Assembly (NCBI RefSeq): GCF_002343915.1
Contig: NZ_NETK01000001.1
Location: 8,694,001 to 8,758,000 of the forward strand
Length of the DNA: 64,000 nucleotides
Direction: 5' to 3'
Source of the DNA: Nannocystis exedens
GTDB taxonomy: Bacteria > Myxococcota_A > Polyangia > Nannocystales > Nannocystaceae
Shown here: positions 32,622 through 41,128 of the stretch, in pieces
How positions within the stretch are numbered: position 1 is the first letter of the stretch
Layout: the number at the start of each line of letters is the position of its first letter
Notes under the pieces: model-generated
What the model was told of the DNA's origin: nothing
Database searches by the model: none
The model's input: the letters and a program-made list of their open reading frames with translations, nothing else
Position numbers and translations under genes: made by a program

Positions 32622-33746
32622 ATGACCCTCGTATGCGATCACCATGGTGCCCTGATCTTGTCCGCCGCGGGCGCGTCCTCGACCCCGCGGTGCAGCCGGT
32701 GCGGCGAGTCGATCGCCGGCCGTGAGGTTCGAGGCGCGGGCCGCATGATGGGCGCCCGCAACGAAAACTCGGTGTTGTTCTCGCTCGCCAGCTTGCGCGC
32801 GCTCGAGGCCGGCCCCGCCGCCGATGCGCCTGCGCCGCTGGCGGTGGCGAAGCGACCGGCACCCGCGCCGGAGCCGACCGACGGCTCGGGGCTCATCGAC
32901 GTGCGCGCGCTCGGTGCCGTGATTCAGGCCGAGCGGCCGCAGGCGCGAGCGCCCCGCTTCAGCGAGCTGACGGCCGCGCCGCTGGTGATCCCGCCGACGC
33001 CGGTGCGTCCGCGGGCGACCACGGCGCCGCCGCCGATGCCGCTGTACCTGCTGCTCGGCGTGGTGGCGCTCGGAATGATGGGACTCGCCGGGTTCCTGGC
33101 GACGCGCGGGCCGACGCCGGCGCCGGTGATCATCGAGCGGCACATCTCGCAGGCGCCGATGGTGGTCGCGTCGGCGGCCGAGCCGGAGCCGGAGCCCGAG
33201 GCCGAGCCGGAGGCGGTCGAGCCCGCTGCGCCGGCCGTCGCGGCCGAGACCCCCGAGCCCGGGTCGAGCAAGCGCCCGCGCAAGCCGACGATCAAGCCGG
33301 TGACGCCGAGCGCCGACAAGCCCGCGCCGAGCAAGCCGGTGACGCCGGCGGCCCCGTCCGGGCCGGCGTCGGACAGCGTCGAGTGCTTGCTCTCGCCGGA
33401 CAAGTGCAAGACCAAGCCGGCCGCGCCGCCCAAGGTCGAGCCGCCGTCGTCGTCTGTCCCTGGGGACAGCTTGCCCGAGAAGCTCGAGCCGGTTGACATC
33501 GCCGACGGCACCCGCGCGGCCAAGGCCGCGGCGCTGGACCGCTGCCGGGTCCACGCGCGCGGCGGCGAGAAGGTGACGATCAAGCTGTCGATCGCGGGCC
33601 CGGACGGGACGGTGCTGACTTCGGCGCCGCAGGACGACGCGGGCAACCCGGCCCTGGCGAACTGCGCGGCCGGCGAGCTGATGCGTGCTACGTTTAAAAA
33701 GGTGAGCAAGGCGCAGATCGGGGCGGTGGCGACGCTGAAATTCTGA
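32622..33746 (+). CDS. Single-pass membrane protein with zinc ribbon and C-terminal AgmX/TonB-like domain
   Basis: A 374-residue myxobacterial-type protein. The N terminus has two CxxC-like pairs (CDHH... CSRCG), then the sequence NENSVLFSLASLRALE that recurs in this class of myxobacterial proteins. One transmembrane helix (about 142-162, LYLLLGVVALGMMGLAGFLA) is followed by a long Pro/Glu/Lys/Ala linker and a C-terminal globular region with CRVHARGGEKVTIKLSIAGPDGTV and RATFKKV, similar to TonB-C/AgmX-like domains. It may bridge the envelope in motility or transport; this is inference. GGAAGG lies 9 bases before ATG 32622. An exact TGTCC-N4-GGACA palindrome lies in the linker coding sequence. 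Confidence 0.7.
   Translation: MTLVCDHHGALILSAAGASSTPRCSRCGESIAGREVRGAGRMMGARNENSVLFSLASLRALEAGPAADAPAPLAVAKRPAPAPEPTDGSGLIDVRALGAVIQAERPQARAPRFSELTAAPLVIPPTPVRPRATTAPPPMPLYLLLGVVALGMMGLAGFLATRGPTPAPVIIERHISQAPMVVASAAEPEPEPEAEPEAVEPAAPAVAAETPEPGSSKRPRKPTIKPVTPSADKPAPSKPVTPAAPSGPASDSVECLLSPDKCKTKPAAPPKVEPPSSSVPGDSLPEKLEPVDIADGTRAAKAAALDRCRVHARGGEKVTIKLSIAGPDGTVLTSAPQDDAGNPALANCAAGELMRATFKKVSKAQIGAVATLKF
33455..33468. repeat. TGTCC-N4-GGACA palindrome, exact copy inside a gene
   Basis: TGTCC-CTGG-GGACA, extended to CTGTCCC/GGGACAG. It lies in the Pro/Ser linker of the membrane protein and is read as SVPGDS, so the element is tolerated in frame. Confidence 0.6.
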
Positions 33747-33753
33747 GCGTCGC

Positions 33754-33783
33754 GGTCGCGGGCGGTGATCGCCGTCCGCGACC
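33754..33783 (+). terminator. Terminator-like hairpin after the membrane-protein gene
   Basis: GGTCGCGG (33754-33761) pairs with CCGCGACC (33776-33783), with a nested GGCG/CGCC inside, starting 8 bases after the stop codon. Strong GC hairpin without T-tract. The rest of the spacer to 34042 shows nothing I can name. Confidence 0.5.
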
Positions 33784-34042
33784 CTCCGACGCGCCGCGGT
33801 GTGTCTGCGATTCGCGCGGCGTCGGGGGGCGGCCGCGGGGCGATGATTGCCCGCGGCTGTCCACCAGGGATCGGTGCCTGCAAGTCGATCGCGAGATTAT
33901 CAGCAGATCATGAGCCTGTCGATTCGCAAGAGCGCGACGGAGCCAACACCGACGAGGACGACGCGCTGCTGCAATGGGTGCCGAAATTGAATCACGCCCC
34001 TCGCCGGGCCCCCGGTCCGTCGCTCCTGGACGCGACCGCGAA

Positions 34043-35611
34043 TCAGGGCTGCGTCGCCCAGAAGTCGAGCTTGTGCTCGTCCCGGTGATCGATCGGCCGG
34101 ATTCCGCCCTCGCCGGCCGCCAGCGCCAGCACGTTCGGGCTGGCCGCCGTGAAGCGGTCCCAGGTCGGGACCTGCTCGCCGTTCGGATCGCCGGTGCGGG
34201 CGAAGTTCGCCGCGTAGTGGATCATCTGCTCCGACAGTCGCAACCGCGCCGGCGTCAAGGACGAGCCGTCGCCGAACAGGTACTCGGTGTCGTCGGCGTG
34301 CAGCGCTCCGGTGCGCAGCTCGGCGGAGAACGGGAGGTCGTGCTCGCTCGCCTCGGCGAATTCATAAAAGTACACCGGGGCGCGCTCGGCGAACGCAGAG
34401 TTCTGTTCGAAGGTCGTCCGCGCCCACATGCGGTCGGTCAAGACCTGCGCCCAGGCCACGCCCGCGGAGGGGTAGTCCGCGAGCGGGTAGGCGGCCGCGA
34501 CCGCCTCGGCCTGTTCGCCGAAGGCCGTGGCGAGCAGGTCGGGGTATTGTTCGGCGGTGATCGGCGCGCCGGCGCCGTCGTGGAACAGGCCGATGAACAG
34601 GCGGTGCTCGTCGCGCGTGTGGCCGGCGAGCACCGGCATCGCGCGGAACCGGCCGGCGCGCAGCGCCTCGCCCGGGTTCTCGGGGAGGATCGCGTCGCCG
34701 GGGACGTAGGGCTGGAACATGTGCATGACCGCCGGGACCGCGAGGATCTGCGCGACCGACAGGCCGCGCAGGCACGCCAGCGCCGTCGCCGGATCGGTGC
34801 AGCCGAGCTGCTCGGCGACGTAGAGGCCGAGCGGCTCCTGCTCCTCGCGCGTGGCCCACATCAGCCACGGATCGGCAGGTACCTGCGGGCCCATGCCGCC
34901 CGGGACGACGTCCATCAGCGCCTCGCCGCTCTGCAGGATCGCGCGGTGGAACAGCCCTTCGGCGGTCGGCGACGTCATGTGAGCGGTCGTCGCCGTCGCG
35001 CCGTACGAGACGCCGAACAGCGTGACGTTGTCGGGGTCGCCGCCGAACGCCGCGGCGTTGCGCTGGACCCATTGCAGCGCGAGCTGCTGGTCCTGCAGGC
35101 CGAACGTGCCCGAGCCCTCGAGGCCGGGGTAGACGAACCCGCCGAACACGCCGAGGCGGAAGTTGATCGTCACGACCACGACTTCGCCCTCGCGGGCGAG
35201 CCGGCGGGCGTCGAACAGGTCGCCGGAGCCGATCGCGCCGTCGCCGTGGATCCACACCATCACCGGGCGCGGGGAGCCCGGCCCGCGCGGGGTCGTCACG
35301 TTGAGGTACAGACAATCCTCGGTGTCGCTGTCGATGTCGACGTACACGGTGCCGACCTGCGGGCAGCGGTTGCCCGGGCGCGTGGCGTCGCGGACCTCGG
35401 TCCAGGCGCTGGCGGGACGCGGCGCCTGCCAGCGCAGCTCGCCGACCGGCGGCTCGCCGTAGGGAATGCCCTGGAACACGCGGACCTCGTCGGTCAGCGT
35501 GCCGCGCACGCGACCGGCGTCGGTCTCGACGATCGACTCGTCGCTCGTCGAACACGCCAGCGACAGCGCCGCTGCAACTACGAACAATCGCTCCGCCGAT
35601 CTCTGCAACAT
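34043..35611 (-). CDS. Type-B carboxylesterase, lipoprotein
   Basis: A 522-residue alpha/beta-hydrolase of the carboxylesterase/cholinesterase family. The signal peptide ends in a lipobox (LSLAC), so it should be membrane-anchored outside the cytoplasm. The nucleophile elbow is GVSYG in VTLFGVSYGATAT; the acidic residue fits the Glu of AGHTRDEHRLF and the His of GALHADDTEYLFG. The oxyanion loop reads HGDG where HGGG is usual. EDCLYLNVTTP is a family signature. It should hydrolyse carboxylic esters; natural substrate unknown. It stands alone, with short degenerate direct repeats in the spacer upstream. Confidence 0.92.
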   Translation of the reverse strand: MLQRSAERLFVVAAALSLACSTSDESIVETDAGRVRGTLTDEVRVFQGIPYGEPPVGELRWQAPRPASAWTEVRDATRPGNRCPQVGTVYVDIDSDTEDCLYLNVTTPRGPGSPRPVMVWIHGDGAIGSGDLFDARRLAREGEVVVVTINFRLGVFGGFVYPGLEGSGTFGLQDQQLALQWVQRNAAAFGGDPDNVTLFGVSYGATATTAHMTSPTAEGLFHRAILQSGEALMDVVPGGMGPQVPADPWLMWATREEQEPLGLYVAEQLGCTDPATALACLRGLSVAQILAVPAVMHMFQPYVPGDAILPENPGEALRAGRFRAMPVLAGHTRDEHRLFIGLFHDGAGAPITAEQYPDLLATAFGEQAEAVAAAYPLADYPSAGVAWAQVLTDRMWARTTFEQNSAFAERAPVYFYEFAEASEHDLPFSAELRTGALHADDTEYLFGDGSSLTPARLRLSEQMIHYAANFARTGDPNGEQVPTWDRFTAASPNVLALAAGEGGIRPIDHRDEHKLDFWATQP

Positions 35612-35822
35612 CGCCCGACCTCGTGTGCGGCGAAAGTTACGCGACCGGCGGCGACGCGCCGGCCCGGGTGGGACGAACGCCGGGGTCTCCGGGACGAACG
35701 CGGCCGCCCGTGGGACGGGCGCAGGTCACGCTCACGGCACGACGCCTCGGCCTCCGGGAGAAGGTCGGTGTTCTGCTCAAGGCAGGCGGTCGCGTGGGAC
35801 GGGGGCGGATGCCCCGCTGCGC
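35612..35822. repeat. Degenerate direct repeats between esterase and response regulator
   Basis: The spacer contains repeated units of the form GTGGGACGGG...TCACGGCA (about 35710 and 35794, 84 bases apart) and GGCAGGCGGTCGCG twice (about 35783 and 35827, the second crossing the stop of the response-regulator gene). No gene is supported. Confidence 0.45.
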
Positions 35823-36539
35823 TCACGGCAGGCGGTCGCGGTAGCGCTGGCTGACCGGCAGCTCGACGCCGCCGGTGAGGAGCAGCCGGTACTCGCCGGC
35901 GCCGACGCTGCGCAGCTCCTTGACCGCGTCGAGCCGGACCGCGTAGGAGCGGTGGATCCGCACGAACACGCGCGGGTCGAGCTGGGCCTCGAGGGCGCTC
36001 AGGGTCGTGCGCAGCAGGTGGACCTCCGGTCCGACGTGCAGCTCGACGTAGTTGGCGCTGGCCGCCAGCCAGTCGATGCTGGCGGTGGCGACGAAGATCG
36101 TCCGCTTGCCGAGCGTGACGGCGACGCGCTCGAGGTAGGTCGGCGCGGCCTCGCCGGCGAGCGCGCGTCGGGCCGCCAGCGCCGTCCGGACGCGGTTGAG
36201 CGCGGTCGCCAGGCGGGCCTCGTCGAACGGCTTCAACAAGTAGTCGATCGCGCCGGTCTCGAAGGCGTCGACGGCGTGGTCGGCGTACGCGGTGACGAAC
36301 ACGATCAGCGGCGCGGGCGTCAGGTGGAGCCGCCGCGCCAGCGCGACGCCGTCGATCCCCGGCATCTCGATGTCGAGCAGGACGAGGTCGGGTCGCTCGC
36401 CGCGGATCGCCTGGAGCGCGGCGTCGGCATCCTCGGCTTCGGCCGCGACCTCGATGTCCGCGTGATCGGCGAGCAGCGCCCGCAGCCGGCTGCGCGCCAG
36501 CGGCTCGTCGTCGGCGATGATGACCCGGAGCGCCGTCAT
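35823..36539 (-). CDS. LytTR-family response regulator
   Basis: A 238-residue two-component response regulator. The receiver domain (1-120) has the acidic pair ADDEP, phospho-acceptor Asp in LVLLDIEMPG, Thr in FVTAY and Lys in LLKPF. The C-terminal LytTR DNA-binding domain (about 135-238) shows DWLAASANYVELH and FVRIHRSYAVRLDAV, the latter a hallmark. The start overlaps the stop of the sensor-kinase gene by 4 bases (ATGA), so they form one operon and an obvious cognate pair. Targets unknown. Confidence 0.95.
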   Translation of the reverse strand: MTALRVIIADDEPLARSRLRALLADHADIEVAAEAEDADAALQAIRGERPDLVLLDIEMPGIDGVALARRLHLTPAPLIVFVTAYADHAVDAFETGAIDYLLKPFDEARLATALNRVRTALAARRALAGEAAPTYLERVAVTLGKRTIFVATASIDWLAASANYVELHVGPEVHLLRTTLSALEAQLDPRVFVRIHRSYAVRLDAVKELRSVGAGEYRLLLTGGVELPVSQRYRDRLP

Positions 36540-37642
36540 GCCGCCTGCCAGGGCTGGAAGGGGAGCCGCAGCTCGGCCGCCGTGCCGCCGCCGTCGGCCG
36601 GCGCCAGAGTGAAGCGGGCCGCCTCGCCGAACATCGCCGCCAGCCGCGCTCGCGTGGTGCCGACGCCGGTCCGCTCGCGCCGCTCCGGCGCCAGGCCGAC
36701 GCCGTCGTCGTGGACGCGCAGCACCAGCGTCTCGCCCTCGCGACGGGCGCCGAGGCTGAGCCGCCCCGGACCGGGACGCGGGCCGATGCCGTGGGCGAGC
36801 GCGTTCTCGACGAGCGGTTGCAGGAGCATGCCCGGCACCCGCGCGCCGAGGACCGCGGGATCGACGTCGCGGACGACGGTCAGCCGCGGACCGAAGCGCA
36901 TCGCCTGCAGCTCGAGGTAGAGGTCGACCTGCTCGAGCTCGCGGCGCAGCGGCACCTGCCCCTCCGCGCCGGCCTGCTGCGTCAGCCGCAGCAGGTCGCC
37001 GAGCCCGATGAGCATCCGCTCGGCGCGCCGCGGGTCGTCACGGACGAGCGCGGCGATCCCGTTGAGGGTGTTGAACAGGAAGTGCGGGCGCAGCTCGAGC
37101 GACAGCGCGCGCAGGTTCGCTCGCGCCAGCGAGCGCGCGAGCACCTCGCGCTCGACCCGTTCGTGGGCCCGCTGCAGCACCGCGTGGGCGAGCACCAGCA
37201 CGGCGAAGCCGGCCGTCCCGCGCACGACGACCTCGCCCGGCTGCATGTGCGCCGCGATCACGCCCGGGTCCGCGCCCAGCAGCGCGACCGCCAGGCCGAG
37301 GAACGCGAGGGTCACGACCGCGTCGAGCGCGACGTAGCCGACGCCCAGCAGCACGCGGAGCAGCCCGTGTCGCGCGCGCCGCCCGGGCGTGAGCGGCAGG
37401 GCGTCGAGCACCCACCACAGCGGCCAGGCGGACGCGACGTACACCCCGGCTCCTGCCAGACCGACGGCGAACATCTGCCAGCTCTCGACGGCGAGCCCGC
37501 GGGCCTGCAGCTCCTGCACCGTCGCGTTCGTCGGGCTGTAGACCATCGCCAGCACGACGCCGACGAACACGAGCCACTGGCCGCGCGTGGTCTGGCGATA
37601 CACGGAGGTGGCGGCCTCGAGAGGTTTCGCGCCGACGTGCAC
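36536..37642 (-). CDS. LytS-type sensor histidine kinase
   Basis: A 368-residue membrane sensor. Four hydrophobic segments fill the first 170 residues (for example WLVFVGVVLAMVY, AVGLAGAGVYVASAWPLWWVL, VALDAVVTLAFLGLAVALL, AGFAVLVLAHAVL). The His_kinase domain follows with LRPHFLFNTLNGIAAL (phospho-His in RPHF) and the ATPase N-box LVENALAHG and HDDGVG. There is no large extracytoplasmic domain, so the signal is probably sensed in or near the membrane. GTG 37642 or GTG 37603 are both possible starts; the open frame upstream to 38374 is repeat DNA and not coding. Overlaps its response regulator by 4 bases. Confidence 0.92.
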   Translation of the reverse strand: MHVGAKPLEAATSVYRQTTRGQWLVFVGVVLAMVYSPTNATVQELQARGLAVESWQMFAVGLAGAGVYVASAWPLWWVLDALPLTPGRRARHGLLRVLLGVGYVALDAVVTLAFLGLAVALLGADPGVIAAHMQPGEVVVRGTAGFAVLVLAHAVLQRAHERVEREVLARSLARANLRALSLELRPHFLFNTLNGIAALVRDDPRRAERMLIGLGDLLRLTQQAGAEGQVPLRRELEQVDLYLELQAMRFGPRLTVVRDVDPAVLGARVPGMLLQPLVENALAHGIGPRPGPGRLSLGARREGETLVLRVHDDGVGLAPERRERTGVGTTRARLAAMFGEAARFTLAPADGGGTAAELRLPFQPWQAA

Positions 37643-38432
37643 GACCGCAGTGTAACCCAAGGGCGACCCGCTGCGGGCTCGCGGTCGCGGTCCGAGGTCA
37701 CCGGTCCGCCGATCGTCCGGGGCCCACAGTCCGATGCGCCCGAGCGCAGCGCGAACGGGGCACCAGGCTGAACCATGACGCGCGCTCGTCGTACATCCTC
37801 GCTGTCGCCTCGGCCCCGAACGGTCAGGACGCTCGGCCAGCGAGCAGTCGCGTGATCGAGCGCGCGATCGCAGGCGCGCCGTGATGGTCGGCGCTCGCAA
37901 TCCCTGACGCGGGGTCGCTCGCTCGACTGGGACCTGCATTCGTGAGGTGCTTGCGATCGCGGAGTGATGGGCTCGAGCGCGACAATCGAGACGGCGGTCG
38001 TGGCGACGCTCCCGCGTCCTCGCGGGGATGGGGATCGAGCGCGAGATCAGTGCACTCGCAAGCCCGCGATGATGCAGTGAGCGCAGGAGCCGAGACGCGC
38101 AGTCGCGGCGTGAGCTCGTGTCCTCCTGCGGATGGGGTCGAGCGAGTTCCGCACCCGCAAGCCGGCGGTGATGCGTTGGCGTGCGGGGCTCGAGACGCAC
38201 AGCCGCGGCGTGCGCTCGCAAGCCCGCGAGGATGGGTCCGACCGCGACCCGCGGCGGGGCGGCTCGCGATTCCCGCGACGAGGCGACCGGTCGCGGCCCT
38301 GCGACGCACGGTCGCAACCGGGCCGCGCTCCTCGCAAATCCGTCGGCGGGGCGGGCGCGCCGCCGATTGATCATAGTGCTGCGACCCGTCGTCGCGGGCG
38401 CGCCGCCGGGGTCGCTCGGTTATCCTCGCGGG
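37643..38432. other. Gene-free, repeat-bearing spacer
   Basis: Nearly 800 bases without a supported gene between the divergent sensor-kinase and small membrane-protein genes. Open frames here run through degenerate direct repeats (37930-38330) and have no recognisable product. Confidence 0.55.
37930..38330. repeat. Degenerate tandem repeat array
   Basis: Units begin GCAAGCC(C/G)GCG(A/G)(T/G)GATG at 38058, 38157 and 38218, and share downstream CGAGACGC(G/A)CAG(T/C)CGCGGCGTG(A/C)GCTCG. A more diverged unit starts near 37945. Spacing is about 99 and 61 bases. The first two complete units are roughly 80% alike by eye. Confidence 0.5.
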
Positions 38433-38795
38433 GTGGAGACGCCTGCCGTTCATCTCGTGTTGTTGGCGAAGTTCGCCGGCGTGATGCTGTTCATCGCCGG
38501 CTCGGGCGCGTCGCTGCTGGCGAAGACCCGCGAGGAGCGGCGCCGGGCGACGCATCAGATCGCCTCGACGGGGCTGTTCATCGCCTGGTGCGGCGGGTTC
38601 GCCCTGGCGACGCTGTCGGCGATCCCGTTGACCGAGCTGTGGATCTTGCTCGGGCTCGGGCTGTCGCTCGCGGCCCACGTGGTGGTCGTGAGCGCGGCCG
38701 AGCGCGGAGCAGGGCGCCTCCACGTGGTCGCGTTCGCGGCGCTGATCCTCGGGATCCTCGCGGCGATGATCTTCCGCCCGGTGTTCGGCGCCTGA
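38433..38795 (+). CDS. Small integral membrane protein
   Basis: A 120-residue protein made of about four hydrophobic segments (HLVLLAKFAGVMLFIAGSGASLL, GLFIAWCGGFALATLSAI, LWILLGLGLSLAAHVVVVSAA, HVVAFAALILGILAAMIF) joined by short basic loops such as KTREERRRATHQ. I do not recognise a named family. GTG 38433 is chosen because sequence upstream is repeat DNA; a clear ribosome site is lacking. It converges on the pterin operon with only 3 bases between stop codons. Confidence 0.7.
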   Translation: METPAVHLVLLAKFAGVMLFIAGSGASLLAKTREERRRATHQIASTGLFIAWCGGFALATLSAIPLTELWILLGLGLSLAAHVVVVSAAERGAGRLHVVAFAALILGILAAMIFRPVFGA

Positions 38796-38798
38796 GCC

Positions 38799-39512
38799 TC
38801 AGCTCTCGCGCTGGCCGAGGTTGGCGTGGATGATCGCGCCGTTGAGCGACGGCCGCTCGAGGCAGAACGCGACGATGTCGGCGACCTCCTCGGGGGTCAG
38901 CAGGCGGCCGTACGAGATCATGCCGAGCACCTGCCGCATGACCTCGGGGCCGCGCGCGCGCAGCGGGTCGAGTAGCGGGGTGTCGACGAAGCCCGGGCAC
39001 ACGCACACGGCGTGGATGCCGGCGCCGAACAGGTCCTGCACGGTGGCGCGCAGCAGGCCGACCAGCGCGTGCTTGCTGGCGCAGTAGGTCAGGCGGCCGG
39101 GCACGCCCTTCTCCGACAGCGTCGAGCCGATGAAGATCACCGACGAGCCGGGCGCCATGGTCGGCAGCAGGCCGGCGGTCAGCTCGGCCGGGGTGACGAC
39201 GTTGATCCGCATGGCCTGCTCGCAGGCGCGGGCGTCGAATTCGGTGACGGCGTCGGCGATCGGGAAGGCGGCGTTGTGGACCAGGTGGACGCGGGCGCGG
39301 GCGCCGAGGAGGTCGCGCACGCGGACCACCGCGTCGGCGACCGCCGCGGCGTCGCCGAGGTCGACCGCGAGGTTCTCCACCCCGTCGACGGGACATGGCC
39401 TGCGGGACAGGTTGATGACGCGCCGGCCGTCGGCGCGCGAGCGGGCCGCGATCGCCTGGCCGATGCCGGCGCTGCCGCCCGTGAGGACCACGGCGTCGGC
39501 GGCCGCGCTCAC
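38799..39512 (-). CDS. Short-chain dehydrogenase, sepiapterin-reductase-like by context
   Basis: A 237-residue NAD(P)-dependent SDR. The cofactor motif is TGGSAGIG, the structural motif HNAA replaces NNAG, and the catalytic Ser-Tyr-Lys is present in FIGSTLSEKGVPGRLTYCASK. It is the last gene of a four-gene operon; GTG 39512 has GGAGG 5 bases upstream and overlaps the stop of the preceding gene (GTGA). Following FolE and PTPS proteins, the natural role is reduction of 6-pyruvoyl-tetrahydropterin or sepiapterin toward a tetrahydrobiopterin-like cofactor. The family is broad, so another carbonyl substrate cannot be excluded. Confidence 0.88.
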   Translation of the reverse strand: MSAAADAVVLTGGSAGIGQAIAARSRADGRRVINLSRRPCPVDGVENLAVDLGDAAAVADAVVRVRDLLGARARVHLVHNAAFPIADAVTEFDARACEQAMRINVVTPAELTAGLLPTMAPGSSVIFIGSTLSEKGVPGRLTYCASKHALVGLLRATVQDLFGAGIHAVCVCPGFVDTPLLDPLRARGPEVMRQVLGMISYGRLLTPEEVADIVAFCLERPSLNGAIIHANLGQRES

Positions 39513-40021
39513 GCGCCCCTCCGCCAGCTCGCCGCGCCGAGCTGACCCGGGCCGGACGAGACCTTGACCGTGAGCGCGTGGATCGGCGCGACCGCGAGGA
39601 CCTGGCCGTCGTCGACCAGGCGGGCGCACAGGTACCGCGCCAGCTCCTCGACGGTGATGTTGCGGATCGGCAGCACCTGCACCTCGCTGCGCAAGAACGG
39701 GAGCGTCCGGCCGGCGAATTCGGCGTACACGCACTCGCCGTCGTCGCGCAGCTTGAGGTGCGGCGAGCGGCCCGGCAGGAGGAACCACTCGTCGAGGCCG
39801 GCGCACAGGCCCGAGACGATGCGCTTGAACTGGCCGTAGTCGCCCATCATCCCGTTGTCGTCGGGCTCGCCGGTGATGCTGACCTGGACCGCGAAGTTGT
39901 GGCCGTGCATCCGCTCGCGCCGGTCGGCCGAGAAGATCGTGAAGTGCCCGGCCGAGAACTTCATCGCCTCCTTGTAGAGCTCGATCGTGACGAGCTCGCG
40001 TTCGCCGGTGCTCGCGGTCAT
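39509..40021 (-). CDS. PTPS/QueD-family protein lacking the catalytic cysteine
   Basis: A 170-residue 6-pyruvoyl-tetrahydropterin-synthase-like protein. Zinc ligands are kept (His in FSAGHF and HGH in RERMHGHNF), but the CxxxHGH cysteine of PTPS and QueD is replaced by Arg, with Glu one residue nearer (RERMHGH). The usual LDHxxLN segment reads LDEWFLL. It therefore cannot use the classical Cys-His-Asp mechanism; PTPS-III-like lyase activity, isomerisation, or a non-catalytic partner role are alternatives. GAGG lies 6 bases before ATG 40021. Sits between a canonical PTPS-family gene and an SDR in the operon. Confidence 0.85.
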   Translation of the reverse strand: MTASTGERELVTIELYKEAMKFSAGHFTIFSADRRERMHGHNFAVQVSITGEPDDNGMMGDYGQFKRIVSGLCAGLDEWFLLPGRSPHLKLRDDGECVYAEFAGRTLPFLRSEVQVLPIRNITVEELARYLCARLVDDGQVLAVAPIHALTVKVSSGPGQLGAASWRRGA

Positions 40022-40029
40022 CGCGGACC

Positions 40030-40413
40030 TCAGGTCGCCGGCCGGCGCTCGTCCTCGTCCTCGCCGCGGTAGATGCAGCCGCAGGTGCAGGTCTCGCGCA
40101 CGCCGACCTCGCACAGGAGCGGCAGCGACGGCTTGAGGCGGCGCCAGATCCACCGCGCCAGCAGCTCGCTGGTCGGGTTCTCGAGGCCCTCGACCTCGTT
40201 GAGGTAGTTGTGGTCGAGGACCCGGTGCAGCGGCTCCCAGGCGACGTCGAGGTCGCCCAGGTCCATGATCCAGCCGGTGTCGGCCCCGACCGGGCCGCGC
40301 ACGCGCACGTCGATCGCGTACGAGTGGCCGTGCAGCCGGCTGCACTTGTGGCCGGGCGGGACGGCGGGCAGGCGGTGCGCGGCCTCGAAGTGGTAGACGC
40401 GGAAGATCTCCAT
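40030..40413 (-). CDS. 6-pyruvoyl-tetrahydropterin synthase / 6-carboxytetrahydropterin synthase
   Basis: A 127-residue enzyme of the PTPS/QueD family acting on dihydroneopterin triphosphate. It has the full motif set: H13 in FEAAHRLP, C24 in CSRLHGHSY with both HGH histidines as zinc ligands, LDHNYLN and the C-terminal Glu in VRET. A Cys-rich tail (CTCGC) precedes an acidic end. GGAGG is 7 bases upstream of ATG 40413. Adjacent to folE with a 15-base gap. No QueC, QueE or other deazapurine gene is present, so a pterin role fits better than queuosine, but QueD activity is possible. Confidence 0.9.
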   Translation of the reverse strand: MEIFRVYHFEAAHRLPAVPPGHKCSRLHGHSYAIDVRVRGPVGADTGWIMDLGDLDVAWEPLHRVLDHNYLNEVEGLENPTSELLARWIWRRLKPSLPLLCEVGVRETCTCGCIYRGEDEDERRPAT

Positions 40414-40428
40414 CGGCGACCCTCCGCG

Positions 40429-41031
40429 CTAGAACACCACTTTGTGGCGGATGAGGTTGAGGAACTCCTGGCGCGTGTTGAGGTTGTCCTGGAACACGCC
40501 GACCATCGACGAGGTCACCGTCCACGAGTTCGGCTTCTGCACCCCGCGCATGATCATGCACATGTGGCTGGCCTCGATGACGACGCCGACGCCGTGCGGC
40601 TGCAGCACCTCCTGGACGGCCTCGGCGACCTGCCGCGTCAGCCGCTCCTGGACCTGCAGGCGGCGGGCGAACATCTCGACCACGCGGGCGAGCTTCGACA
40701 GGCCGACGACCTTGCGGTCGGGGATGTAGCCGATGTGCGCGCGGCCGATGAACGGCAGCATGTGGTGCTCGCACAGGCTGAACAGGTCGATGTCGCGGAC
40801 GAGCACCATCTCGTCGTGGCCGACGTCGAAGATCGCGCCGTTGAGGATGGTCTCGAGCGACTGGTCGTAGCCGCTGGTGAGGAACCGGAGCGCCTTGGCG
40901 ACGCGCTCGGGCGTGCGCTCGAGGCCGTCGCGGGCCGGGTCCTCGCCGACGCCGCGCAAGAGCGTGGCGACGGCGTCCATCATCGGGGGCAGCACCGCTT
41001 CGGCGGGGGGACGGTCGTGGGGATCGGTCAC
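40429..41031 (-). CDS. folE: GTP cyclohydrolase I
   Basis: A 200-residue type I GTP cyclohydrolase converting GTP to 7,8-dihydroneopterin triphosphate. Zinc ligands are visible as the Cys and His of FSLCEHHMLPF and the Cys of ASHMCMIMRGVQK; GRAHIGYIPDRKVVGLSKLARVV and QERLTRQVAEAV are near-invariant family blocks. It is the first gene of the operon folE, PTPS, PTPS-like, SDR, all on the minus strand with 15 and 8 base gaps and then an overlap. The promoter should lie in the 97 bases to 41128. Confidence 0.97.
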   Translation of the reverse strand: MTDPHDRPPAEAVLPPMMDAVATLLRGVGEDPARDGLERTPERVAKALRFLTSGYDQSLETILNGAIFDVGHDEMVLVRDIDLFSLCEHHMLPFIGRAHIGYIPDRKVVGLSKLARVVEMFARRLQVQERLTRQVAEAVQEVLQPHGVGVVIEASHMCMIMRGVQKPNSWTVTSSMVGVFQDNLNTRQEFLNLIRHKVVF

Positions 41032-41128
41032 CGAGGCCTCGACCCGCAGGATAACACCGCGGCGCGGCCGGCTCCAAGCCGACGTCGGCTTCGCCCCAAG
41101 CAGGTCGCGCGCGCTGCCGTCAGCGGGC

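Noticed and set aside
32605..32625. Six-codon ORF (MEGTPS) overlapping the membrane-protein start
   Set aside because: The GGAAGG inside it is simply the ribosome site of ATG 32622, so no leader peptide is needed.
38058..38330. CRISPR-like interpretation of the repeat array
   Set aside because: Repeats are degenerate, unequal in spacing and longer than spacers; no cas gene is present.
40030..40413. Queuosine pathway assignment for the QueD-like protein
   Set aside because: No queC, queE or queF is adjacent and an SDR closes the operon, so a reduced-pterin pathway explains the set better; not excluded.
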